The notes under the pieces were generated by a model. That model saw only the letters and a program-made list of their open reading frames with translations. It had not been told where the DNA came from and searched no databases. Shown here in pieces: positions 21,258 through 31,942 of a stretch of 64,000 bases of DNA. How positions within the stretch are numbered: the first letter of the stretch is position 1; each line of letters opens with the position of its first letter. Origin of the DNA: Steromphala cineraria (lineage: Eukaryota; Mollusca; Gastropoda; Trochida; Trochidae). Location of the stretch: contig OU744727.1 of NCBI GenBank assembly GCA_916613615.1, positions 1,394,593 to 1,458,592 on the forward strand, in the 5' to 3' direction. The translations under genes were made by a program, and so were the position numbers.

Positions 21258-21460
21258 CAGTCTAAGTAAACCTAGCCTCAATATTATCCGTTTCACTCCG
21301 ATACTAATTCTAGTAGAGAGTCGCGTCAGCATACGTATCGAATTGACCAATCAGAACTCAGCTTACCAAGCCACAATAGTCTGTCTTCGCAGTATAACGT
21401 TGGAGGGTCATAGATCACAGAAAGGTCGGCTGACCTGACCCTCTACTGTTACTTAGACTG
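21258..21460. mobile_element. MITE family C, copy 1 (truncated right arm)
   Basis: It starts cagtctaagtaaacctagcc and ends ttacttagactg. Interior blocks 'gagagtcgcgtcagc' and 'gaccaatcagaact' match the longer copy at 63208-63474. The right terminal repeat is shortened relative to that copy. Confidence 0.85.
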
Positions 21461-21619
21461 ACAATTAAGAATCTATCTAACTATTCACAACATTTCAAGT
21501 CTCTTTGATGATTGATTATATGATTCTTAAATAGAAACATAAAACATTGGTGGACCAACTGACTTGTTCTGCACTGTGTTACTTTACAAAGAAGCAAACA
21601 TGACACACTTTTGATTCCC

Positions 21620-23687
21620 GCGTTTATTTACAAAAGTATTTACATGTTTTAATGTACATTTTATACTAGTATATACATCTTACGAAGTGATTATATCTGA
21701 TTCTTTCAGAACGATAGAAAAACAGACACAGGATAGATGAAGATATATAAATTTGATTAAGATTCTTAATCTTAATGATGTTTGTTAACTATGATTATAA
21801 TACATTAATAATCATCTGGACAAAGTTAAAAACTTTATATAATTGCCTAAATTAGATTCTTTTCAATTCCTATAAAAACTGTAACACAGTTCAAGGAAAT
21901 AAATTTTAACTACCGGTAAACTTAGATTGTTTCAAGGACATATCGAGAGCAGAATTTCTCAAATAATAATTAATAAAAAAAATACAAATTAAAAACATAG
22001 TAACAGCAAAATTATAAATATTGTAACTGAAAATAACAGAAATGAATAACATATCATAAATGAGATTGCATCATATTTCAAACAGTCAGAATGGCAAAAA
22101 TTATCTCAATTAACTCATTCACACAAAATAAACACAAAGATGATAACAAAATACATAACTTACTAACAAGATAGTAAACATTCTGTGTTTTTTTTATAAT
22201 CGTGAGGGAAAATATATTTTTTATGTTCAATTTACCATCAAAACGAACAAATCTTAATTTGGCTCTCATATGGATTCATTCCAACCAATAAAGAACTGTT
22301 TGAGTGGTATTCTAGAAGCTGAAAGATAATTAAGCAAAACCATTATGGATATCCTTCTTCTTTGTTCACATACATGTAATAGGTACGTTTCACTTTAGAT
22401 CCTATAAAGTACAAGATTTTATGGATATCAAACTTCTTTATTCACAGAATAAAGATGTTTCATGCTTAAAGGGTATAAGGAGCTCTGGCGAAACATTGCT
22501 GTTTTGAGAATAAAGCAGTTGGATATCCATAAAATCTTTTACTTTCAAAGTTTTAATTTGAAGTAGGTATTAGAATTTTGGCATGTTTCTCCAACGAAAT
22601 TGTAGAAAGTCAGTCAATGTATTTCCATATCTGTAAAAGTGACAGCAAGACAAATACAATTTTCTCTTCAAACATGATTCATTTTAAGGAGTGATTTGTT
22701 GATGAAACTTTTTTTTAAGTTTGCATACAATTACATTCCTTAGCCTTCTCTTTTACAACTATCAAGATTGCAATGACGAATGGCCCCAAATATGTTAGCA
22801 CAAATAAATTAAGGGGAAAATATGGGACTCTTTGCAAATTATAAAGCATGAGATAGTTCAGACACATGTGAAACTTCCATGACATCAATAACTATACAGG
22901 TTGGATTTGGCCATGATATTTCTGACATTATTGTCAGTTTCTTTAAGAAGGATAAACTAAATCTATTCACAACTTGATACATGTGTCATTATTTAAACAT
23001 CACAAGTTTTCAAGAAAAATATTAATCTGCATTGGAATTTACATATTCAGAGGGTGACACGAAACTATGAGACGATTTGCAATAAATAGACGTTATATAA
23101 CGTCTTTCTCCTAAATATAATACATGAACTTTAGTTCAGCACTTCATTTCTATTTGACACAAAATAACATAGATATATTAACAGAATGAAGCATATTGAT
23201 TTTATGACTGATAAATATTCTTTTAATCTGTGATAAATAGATACAATTGCTTCATAAATTCATATTGATATCCAACATTCATGACGTGAAAATGTTTGTT
23301 TATAATATGTTATACAATATCATCTAATCAAGTGCTCTTATAATACAAAAATTTTACCATGTAACAGCCAAACATCAAATATGACAACAGCATAGTCCCA
23401 ATATATCAACATGCATTCACATCGTAAATCTCGACTCAACAGACAACACAGTAGTCATTTCTATTCTTAACCCCGTACATGCCAAAAGCAAGAAATGTCT
23501 CATGGGCAATAAGCATTTTTCACTTCAATACCTCCTTAAAATGTTTCACATTGAAGGCAACATTACATTTCCAGTTGAGCCACAATGTATGTATTTTGGA
23601 CATTGAGACATTCCCAACTAACATGATTTACAATTTCACCCCGTAAAGTCAGAAAGTAGACTCAAAATTATATTTGCAACTGGTTTA
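21620..23687 (-). other. Downstream of UNC50: possible long 3' UTR
   Basis: No coding block. An AATAAA on the minus strand overlaps the UNC50 stop (23684-23689) and others lie farther downstream, for example near 21624-21629. Which one ends the transcript cannot be decided from sequence. An inverted repeat ('attttatggatatc' at about 22413 and its complement at about 22512) lies inside. Confidence 0.35.
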
Positions 23688-26600
23688 TTAGACCCTGAAT
23701 TTATAGAAGTAACACAGCTCTCGGCTGAAGTTCCAGTGGAAGACGAGAGACAGAATGTACACTAACACAGTGCCCGTGATTGGGTAGAGTAACGTCCGAG
23801 TGTTCTTCAAGAACGGCAAAGCTGGAACATCAATATATCAACATGTTTGTAAACTCATAAATGCTGTTATATTATTGTTAATTTGGGCTGAAAGTTTGCA
23901 TCCTTTAACACAACCAAAACAAGCAAACTTATATTTTCGTATTTATATTATTTGATTTATGTAGAAGGATTTTCTTTTAGCACAACAGTTTCGAGGATTA
24001 TAAAACAACATCAAACAAATTTTTGCTAAGGATTTTCATAAATCTTACCATATTCATTTTATGTATTTTTCATCATTTAAACATCTTTTCAAGATGCCAA
24101 TTTTACTTCCTGGTTTGGACGCCCACAACAATGTCTCCTTGATTACCAACTTTTACAATATATGATAAAAGACTTGATTCTATCACAGCAATACAGATTG
24201 AAGAAGAAAAAGGAATAATCTACCAACAACTATATCGCCCTGCATTATATGCTGGGGGGATAATAACCTACGTACCACTGTATCCAAGGAAGGTGATATA
24301 AATGTAGTAGCTGATGGCAATCAACCACAGCGTGTTCCCGAACAGCAGCGATATAAACATGTTTTCGTTGATAAAATCTGTAACACATAGCATTTAAGGA
24401 AATAAACACTTAAACAATCAAGTCTGTTACCAATTTTGTAAGTATTTCTTCATTCTTTATGGTTACAATTTATGCAAATCTGTGCGTTAATGTCTCCAAA
24501 ACTAGACTTGTTTTCAATGGCATTGTTGAAAAACTTATCAACAATGCCATTACAACCCATAGTTAACTGAAATATATCCAAAACTTTGTAAAATCTATTC
24601 CCTTCCCTGATCATCATATAACTTTTTATCTGTATCTTCAAATTAAAAATCTTCAAAGTTAAATAAGGCATTTTATTTTTAAAAAACTCTTTAGAATCCT
24701 GTGAAAAATTCTCCTTGCAATAAAGTTTGTTGTAATTTTGGAACTATTTTTTCAGACATGATTAAAGGGGCAGTAGTACGTTTTTAGGGGGGATATAAGG
24801 TGATGTCAGGAAAATGAAAATTAATGGTTCCAATTGTAAGCGAGTATTTAAACTAAATGGGGCAGTAATAATTCAAATATATAATATAAAGTTGGCCATG
24901 CGATTCCTTTGTCTTACACAAAATGAATTAAAGGTGTTCACACAAAATGGCCGCCAGTGGATTTTTAGTGATTCTTCATATTTTGTCCTCTGACTATGGA
25001 TGATTGGTGAGTGTAATGAGATTTTTGACACTGTCATAAAAATACATTTAGCATAAACTTACACTTATAAGTGAAAATTTTAAAATATAAAATTATCAAA
25101 AAACGTGCTACTGCCCCTTTAAGGGGAGATTACTCACGGTATAGAAGAGGAAGTTGAAAGAAATGAAGAATAAGGAGTAAAGGGAAGAAAGCGTTGAGAT
25201 GGACGTCGAACGCATATCCCCACTCAACATCCTGGCCTCTAGGTGGCGCCAGGATCATATAGCGGTTCGCCATGTACCTGAAGAGAAAGGTTTCTGGTAA
25301 ACGAACAGTTGGCAAATAGTTGTCATGATATAATGTCATAATAATGAATTCATTCAAGTATTTGTTTCAGTTTTGCATTGCAAATATTGAAGCTTAATAC
25401 TGATGATAATCAGAATTGAAGTAGTTAAAGGGGTCTGAAACCCAAATTTTTAACTTCCAGTGATTTATTAGCAGGGCCCAGAAGGAGTCGTAAATAATCA
25501 GTTTGTGTCATGTGACCCCCCTTAACCGTATGGAAGCTCTCATTAACGATGGTCAATTAGTTTTTACACAAGCTATGTGGATTCCCTTTAATGCCTAGGG
25601 GATAATATGAATCATGAACAATTTTTTTAACATTGCTGTTATAGGTTTTACTTTTGACGCAGACTAGTCTAGATGTCCTGTTATTAATTATTCTCCAATC
25701 ATACTCAAATGTAAGACTGAAAAATACAATAATCAAACTGATGGTATGATATATTGTGTGTTAAGTTCAGATTTGCTGCCCAAGTTATGAGTGAAATGGA
25801 AAATGAGAAAATTTGCCTAATTTATGCAAATAAGCAAAGAAAACCAGTCTGATTAAAATGATCAAACTCTGATGAATAGAGTTGATAAAATATTTACACT
25901 ATCAGGGTTTGAACTGAATCCAGCTCTGATTTCCTCTCTGCCACGATCTGACTGAATCCACACTTGTTGAATGTTTTGTATGCAAGTTCATCTAGCCAAA
26001 CGAAGGACTCCAGCAAAAACATGCAGTATTAGTACATGTAGCTAGGGGGAGGTAAATCAAATGTTCCATTGTCAAACATGATCGCCGGTTAATGCTATCT
26101 TAACACGATTCAGTGAATCAAAGGGCACAAACTTGCCTTTTGTGTGAATGGATCACTCATGACTAGATTTTGTTTGCACAGCAAAGTGTGAGGGGTAGGG
26201 CTATATCTAGACAATGTGGAAAGGAAGCTCTCTGATAATCTGGGTTTAATATCTAAAAACTTTTGTTGAATAGTCCCTAGAATATAGTTGATTTTAATCA
26301 GACCGGTATCTTAACATATAAAAGGCAGATCTAAATATAATAATGATTGCATTAGACAAGTTCAATTACATCCTACCAATTAAATTCATAGTTACGATTT
26401 GAATAAAAACAAATCCTCACCAGAAAAGGGTTGCAATGATAAGTCCGACACCAATACAGTCAATGAACACGACCCACAGAAAAAACTTGAAGAAGTTGAC
26501 AATTCCTAGACCAAGTACAAATGTGAATCCAATAGAAGAAACTGAAACAAAACGGTATAAGCTTGAATATTGATGTCATTTTTTTACTAATCTATAAATT

Positions 26601-28078
26601 AAAATAAAGTACAAACTCTGTAGCTCAGTCTTTGCAAGATTTATAGTCTGACGTTGAGAGTCGGATGCAATGCATATGAATTCATATGTTCATGATATGG
26701 AATGAACCATCACTTTAAACTAGATAAAACTAGATAAAATTTGCAACGGTATCAGTTCAATACACACGAAAATTAGCAGAGATTACACTTCATAGTGAGA
26801 AATTAAAAGAAGCTTTCTAATCAAATAACGTTAACCAAATGATATTGATCAAGAATACTGTCAGTAAATCTCACCAAGCAGCCAGGCGCTGAGCAACACA
26901 AGAAAGGCCGGGTCGTCTCTAGCCCACTGATCCTTTGTGTCTGAAAACAAATATTGGAAAATTTGAATCTTGACCAAATGTGCAAACACAATATTTTAGA
27001 TAGTTCCAAAATAATGACTTCTGTTTGTTAATGATAGAACAAGGCATTTAGGCCAAATATATTATTATTATTGAGTAGGTTCGTGCATCAGCCCTTTTGC
27101 GCTCTGGCACGTATCCTCTTTTCCCTCTCTCTGAATAGGTCTACAATATTTTTCCATGAGTTGTTTTGATTTGTCAGAAGTTCAGACAGGATACCACTAG
27201 TGTCAAATGTCCTTGCCAAATATATGAAAGGGGGTTAAAACCATCGGATCCTGAAAATAAGATAATTACGGAAGAAAACAGTTACTTCTATATTCCACAA
27301 TGACGAGTAGTCTCATACAAAAGAAAATACAAATTTAATAACATATATCAATAGTTTAAATTGGGAAAATGTTGTCAATAGAAATAATTAGGATTTTCAT
27401 ATACAAGTATTCTCCTAGAATAGTTTTTTTAGTGAAATAGTCACCCTGTGCAATGATTTTACAAAATACATACCGGTAAGTATGTGAATAAAATTATTAA
27501 TATCCTAATAATCCAATATCATATCAATATAACAACAGAGGCTATTTTTTAATGCAAATTCATGCAACAGTGACATTGAAATCAAATATTTAAATTACAG
27601 ATGAGTCTCAATCATACTTACGTTTTCTGTACTGGAAATTTCTATATCTGTAAGTCAAACAAAGATTTCTACATAAACCATTGATGGATGAGGATTAAGG
27701 CGTTAGAAGATTCAAATATCAATATTATCAATATTATTTCAAATTATCCGATTTAATTTTAAGACAAAGACATGAGTTAAACTTTATGCAAAAGATTTTT
27801 CTGAAAAACAACATTGAAGAATAAATATACGACATACGACATACTTACACTTTTTGAGGAGATGAAAACAAATACACCATTTGCCAGAATGCATATTCAA
27901 AATCCATCTGCCTGAATTTGAAAAGTCGACGGAAATATTTTTGTCTTTTAGCAGTTGCTGTCAACCTTGCTTCCGACCTACTGGATCCATTATTGAAGTT
28001 GTAACCATGGTTACTGGTTGGAGAAGATGGAGGTGAACTAGACAGGGAAGGCGGAGGGGACATCTTTGTGTAGGACAT
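23688..28078 (-). CDS. UNC50: UNC50 homologue, Golgi/ER multipass membrane protein, complete, seven coding exons
   Basis: Coding exons in transcript order: 27849-28078, 27622-27647 (26 nt), 26875-26940, 26421-26541, 25138-25277, 24276-24377 and 23688-23821 (stop at 23688-23690). All introns are GT-AG and the phases join to exactly 273 codons, giving 272 aa; the human protein is about 259 aa. The N-terminus is Ser/Pro-rich, followed by the hallmark cytosolic block RRLFKFRQMDFEYAFWQMVY. Later blocks are KDQWARDDPAFLVLLS, LWVVFIDCIGVGLIIATLFW, DVEWGYAFDVHLNAFFPLL, GNTLWLIAISYYIYITFLGY and SALPFLKNTRTLLYP, covering about five membrane segments. Family members act in the Golgi/ER; nematode UNC-50 is needed for assembly of levamisole-type acetylcholine receptors, and the yeast relative is Gmh1. 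The start is the first ATG of the exon and aligns with the family N-terminus. An acceptor at 28113-28114 implies a 5' UTR intron. Confidence 0.97.
24516..24551. repeat. Perfect 14-bp inverted repeat in a UNC50 intron
   Basis: aatggcattgttga at 24516-24529 pairs with tcaacaatgccatt at 24538-24551 across 8 bases. It is not part of a recognised repeat family. Confidence 0.75.
24762..25122. mobile_element. MITE family B, full length (361 bp), next to a UNC50 splice donor
   Basis: It begins ttaaaggggcagtagtacgt and ends with the complement (acgtgctactgcccctttaa). The terminal TTAA could be a TTAA target site, as used by piggyBac-like or Kolobok-like elements. The interior 'gtgttcacacaaaatggc' block is shared with the other copies. 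It lies in the UNC50 intron, ending 15 bp from exon 25138-25277. Confidence 0.92.
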
Positions 28079-28112
28079 TTTCCTTGTATTGTTTTACTTT
28101 CTTCAGAACAAC

Positions 28113-29040
28113 CTGAAAATAGAGAACAGGCTAAAATAATGTCTAAGACATTCTTGAAAAACTCATCATGGTAGCACATCAATATCATGGTAGCACATCA
28201 ATATCATGATAGCACATCAATATCATGATAGCACATCAATATCATGGTAGCACAAATACATCACAAAGCTTAAAAAAGTTTACATGATGACACAAATGGT
28301 TTTCAACACGATCAGCTTTTACAACTCGCTCGTAACAATCTAAATGGAATGACGGATGTAATGATGACCTCAAGCTTTATTGTGAACATGAAAACCTTAG
28401 ATAATATATAAACAATTTTTCTTCTGTAGGAATTTTTGGAATCTTTATTGTCTAATTACGAACTTTATCTATTCATCCATTTAGATATTGTCATATAAAT
28501 TACCACCTTCTATAATACCTCAAAAACGTTTATCACATTGTTCACAACTGTTTCCATTTGACAACTAAAGGTCAGAAATAAATGTAACTCAAGTACTTCA
28601 AGTAGCAAACCTGTTACCACTTTGATAAATGAAGAATATTGTTTTTATAGACAAGAGAGCATGACAGATATGTCAAAGTTGATGAGATGATTTGAAATTT
28701 CCTTATGTATTTTTTTAAATTAACCGAGAAAAAACACGGAACCAAAAACACAAATACCAGAGTCAGAGGTAGAGGCCGAGATAAAATGAAGGAAGTGGCT
28801 TTACTAGTCTAGTTCATACAAAACCTTCTAACTCAAAGCCACGTCGTCATTTCAATATATGCTCGAAGAATTTGAGCTGAAATGAAAGACAATACGCAAA
28901 ACATAATCATCGACTCACTCTTGACAAGATACTCAATAATTGTTGAGCCAAAGCGCTAACAATAACGCATAGTCATATTTATATTATAATTTTCTTGACA
29001 CAACTTGCCAGGAACAACACAGCGGAAGTTGACATGTCAA
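28113..29040 (-). other. UNC50 5' UTR intron region
   Basis: The exon carrying the UNC50 ATG is preceded on the minus strand by a good acceptor (attttcag, 28113-28120), so the leader is probably spliced from a first exon near 29.0 kb. Apart from a 19-bp tandem repeat, no other feature is seen. Confidence 0.5.
28166..28256. repeat. 19-bp tandem repeat, five copies
   Basis: The unit is catggtagcacatcaatat with G/A variants, in the presumed 5' UTR intron of UNC50. Confidence 0.88.
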
Positions 29041-29085
29041 GTAAATTTTGTACCTACGCATGCGCACATATCCCACAATGCTTTT
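29040..29085. promoter_or_regulatory. Putative bidirectional UNC50/COA5 promoter core
   Basis: tacgcatgcgca (29055-29066) matches the palindromic NRF1 consensus YGCGCAYGCGCR at 11 of 12 positions. It is followed by tcccacaatgc (29071-29081), like the conserved core of ZNF143-type promoter sites. Both motifs are typical of TATA-less promoters of housekeeping and mitochondrial genes. It lies between the divergent genes, about 1 kb from the UNC50 ATG exon and 2.9 kb from the COA5 ATG. Confidence 0.55.
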
Positions 29086-30046
29086 CGAAACAAGGGCAGA
29101 TTACTCTAAATTTACCTAAAGTGGAAGGGTAATGTGACTTTGTAAGTGCGCTCACTGCTCTGTTTATTATAAATGATGCAGTGCACTAGGCAATGGGTTT
29201 TTTGACAAAATGTGCAAACACGATATCGATTTAGAAAGTTCCACAATAATGAAATTTTTTGTTAATGATAGAACAAGACATTTAAATGCCAACTATATGA
29301 ATAATATAAAATAAAATAATTTAACTGTTCATTTATTTAGGATCATAAGGATGGTTAAAATATATATTCAGTTTCTATATCTGTAATGGACACCTCAAAA
29401 TAATGTGTGATGCATAAATCATAGTACACCAGGCTGATTTTTGTTGTATTTACCTTGAATTTACCTGGACTTGATGGCAGTTGCTTGTTTAGGCCCAATT
29501 GTAATCAGTATTCTTCACTTTGTTTTTAATTCTTCTATTCTTCGTGCGGATTTGTGAGGGTGGCTGTTAGGTCTGCTGATTGTTCTATACACTTATTCAC
29601 TGATGCTGAATTTTGAGTCCATATTCTTCCAGTCACGATTCAGAGAGCCCTTAAAGCTGTTGATACTGTCTGCGTCCACAGTTTCTTGGGAGAGAATCTT
29701 ACTAGCATAATCTTGAAAAGATTTTCTACTCCAGATCAATGCCCATATAAGTGAAATTAGACATTTCTGCTTAATATTATGCATACTCAAAACCGTTACG
29801 AAATAATATATTGAAGCTCTTGTCTTTACTTGATAAATGCCATGTTAATCTAACAAGTGAAGAAGGTTTATATTTCACGAGTGGCACACCTAGGAGGGAT
29901 AATGAAAAAACGTTTCTGATTCATAGACACTCATTTGTTTTCCTACTGTCTAAAAACCAGTCATTGCATGATTTTACAAAATTTGTAGAAAACACTTAAA
30001 AATTACTTGAAGTTTTTACTAATTTACTATTTACTAAATGAATAAC
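29086..30046. other. Intergenic or COA5 leader intron, no gene seen
   Basis: No coding block was seen. A first untranslated exon of COA5 could lie near 29090-29135, where a donor-like gtaatg follows 'gtggaagg', but nothing fixes it. Confidence 0.4.
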
Positions 30047-31843
30047 ATCCCAGATAGCAAGGGTATGTTGGGCCAACATCTGGATATGGTTGGTTGGTTG
30101 GCCCACGATTTGAAAACGTTGGCCCAACGAAATCATAATGACGTAAATACAATGGTTGTTTTATAATAGTTGGTCCAATGATTGGCCAACGTATGAAAGA
30201 TTTCACAATTGTGTTATCATTTGTATGTTGTTTCATAACGTCAGCCCAACGTTGGGCAAACGTTGTAAATGACATCTATTTTATAGCCATTGTTTTGAAC
30301 CTTTAATTTTGTGTTGAATTAATATGGAGTAAATTAAAGTAATATATTAATAGGATAAACATGTAAACAGTTTTTTAAATGCCACTGGATAATGATCTGA
30401 AGATTATAATGACAACTACTGGATTCGAAACCTGCTTATCACATAGCTCTGCAGGACAGTCAAAAAGCAGACGACAGCAACATTTCTGGATTCCTTAAAG
30501 CAGTGAGTATTCAATTTTGCTACCTACTTAATGTTACCCGTTTTGTGAACATGGTTTTCACATTATGTTTGCCATTTTGAAATAACCTCAGTTTATGACT
30601 TATTGAAATACACGAAAATATGTTAAAAGGTTCATTTTATTAATTGCAGTCCAGCTAATCATACATTAGTTGAATGTGAATATTTTACAATACATTGAAT
30701 GTGACTATTTTTAAAAACAATTAAGCATTACACAGGAAAGGGGTGACAATTTTAATAAAAATGATATTGTTTTCAATAGTTTATTCATATATATATTTAT
30801 GTACCGTACGTCTTATTAAATTTTCTTGTCTGACATTAAGGGTTGTGATTTCTTCTTACGTTAAATTTTTTTGTTGATACCGCTTGACAAGTTGGCAAAT
30901 GTTGATTACAAATCTCTGAAAATGCTCATTAACTATGTAGTTCATCAGACTATTTGGTAATAAATTATACAAATTGTCATAGTACGGTATTATAATTAGC
31001 ATGATCAGTCACAAGACTAAAGTTTCTGTAGCTCTAGAAAATTACATCTCAATTTGAGTACATGTATATGATGATATGATTTTACAATGTTTATGTATTT
31101 TATAGCGTTTACTGTGTGACTGTCATATGACTTTACTGTTATGTGTATTGTTATATGTTTTGACAAACCATACTGTACTTTTCAATACTATGTGCTACAC
31201 TATATAACAATTTATCATATTCAATTATATCAGTAGGAATATGGCTAGTTTTTGCCCTCATCCATTAAATGTTTAAGTTACCGTAATAATTCTAAAGTGA
31301 TTTATATTGTTATAGTTTTATATATTTATTTCAGGAGCAGACCACGTGCACAAGAACCTGTAAGGAACAAATTACAACTGATGTCAACAAGTTTTGGAAA
31401 TCGGGCCAGCAAAGAATAAAAAAGTTCATGTGACCAAAAACATATTTATCCCATGCATTAAAATTTCTAATTTGTCTACTTGTTTTGTTCTTTGTATTGA
31501 AGTTAATTAGGTAAACGAAGGCAACCAAGGAACACGGAGCATAATATGACATTGGGCCAACTAAACAACAATCATATCATAATGATGGGCCACTGTAGAT
31601 TATCTTTCATTGGGCCAACATTGAACCAATTAAATACCAACATTATCATAATGATGGGCCAGATGTGGGCCACCATAGTTCGTTTATTATCTTTCATTGG
31701 GCCAACATAAAACCAACATTATGGGCCAACGTGGAGCCGATGAGCATGTCCAAATGGGCCCATCGTTAGGGTTGCAACTATGGGCCAACGAAACCGATAA
31801 TGTTGGTTCAATGTTGGCCAAACATATGAATGCTATCTGGGAT
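30047..31843. mobile_element. 1.8-kb transposon-like element with 13-bp inverted ends and subterminal 'ttgggccaac' arrays
   Basis: The ends are atcccagatagca (30047-30059) and tgctatctgggat (31831-31843), exact inverted repeats. Inside each end lie many copies, in both orientations, of a gttgggccaac-like decamer (30069-30260 and 31553-31825). Such subterminal repeats usually bind transposase. No transposase gene was found, so the element is non-autonomous. I could not recognise its superfamily or a target duplication. It sits between the shared promoter region and the COA5 start codon. Confidence 0.85.
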
Positions 31844-31942
31844 ACCGGTAATTCAGAAAATTACTATAAACCCTGAAAATGTCCAATTGTCAAAGATGAC
31901 TTTGCCAATCCATGAAATTAAAAAATGTTCCAGATCAGCACA

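Noticed and set aside
23684..23689. AATAAA overlapping the UNC50 stop codon
   Set aside because: A functional poly(A) signal there would cut the transcript almost at the stop. It is more likely coincidence, with the real signal farther downstream.
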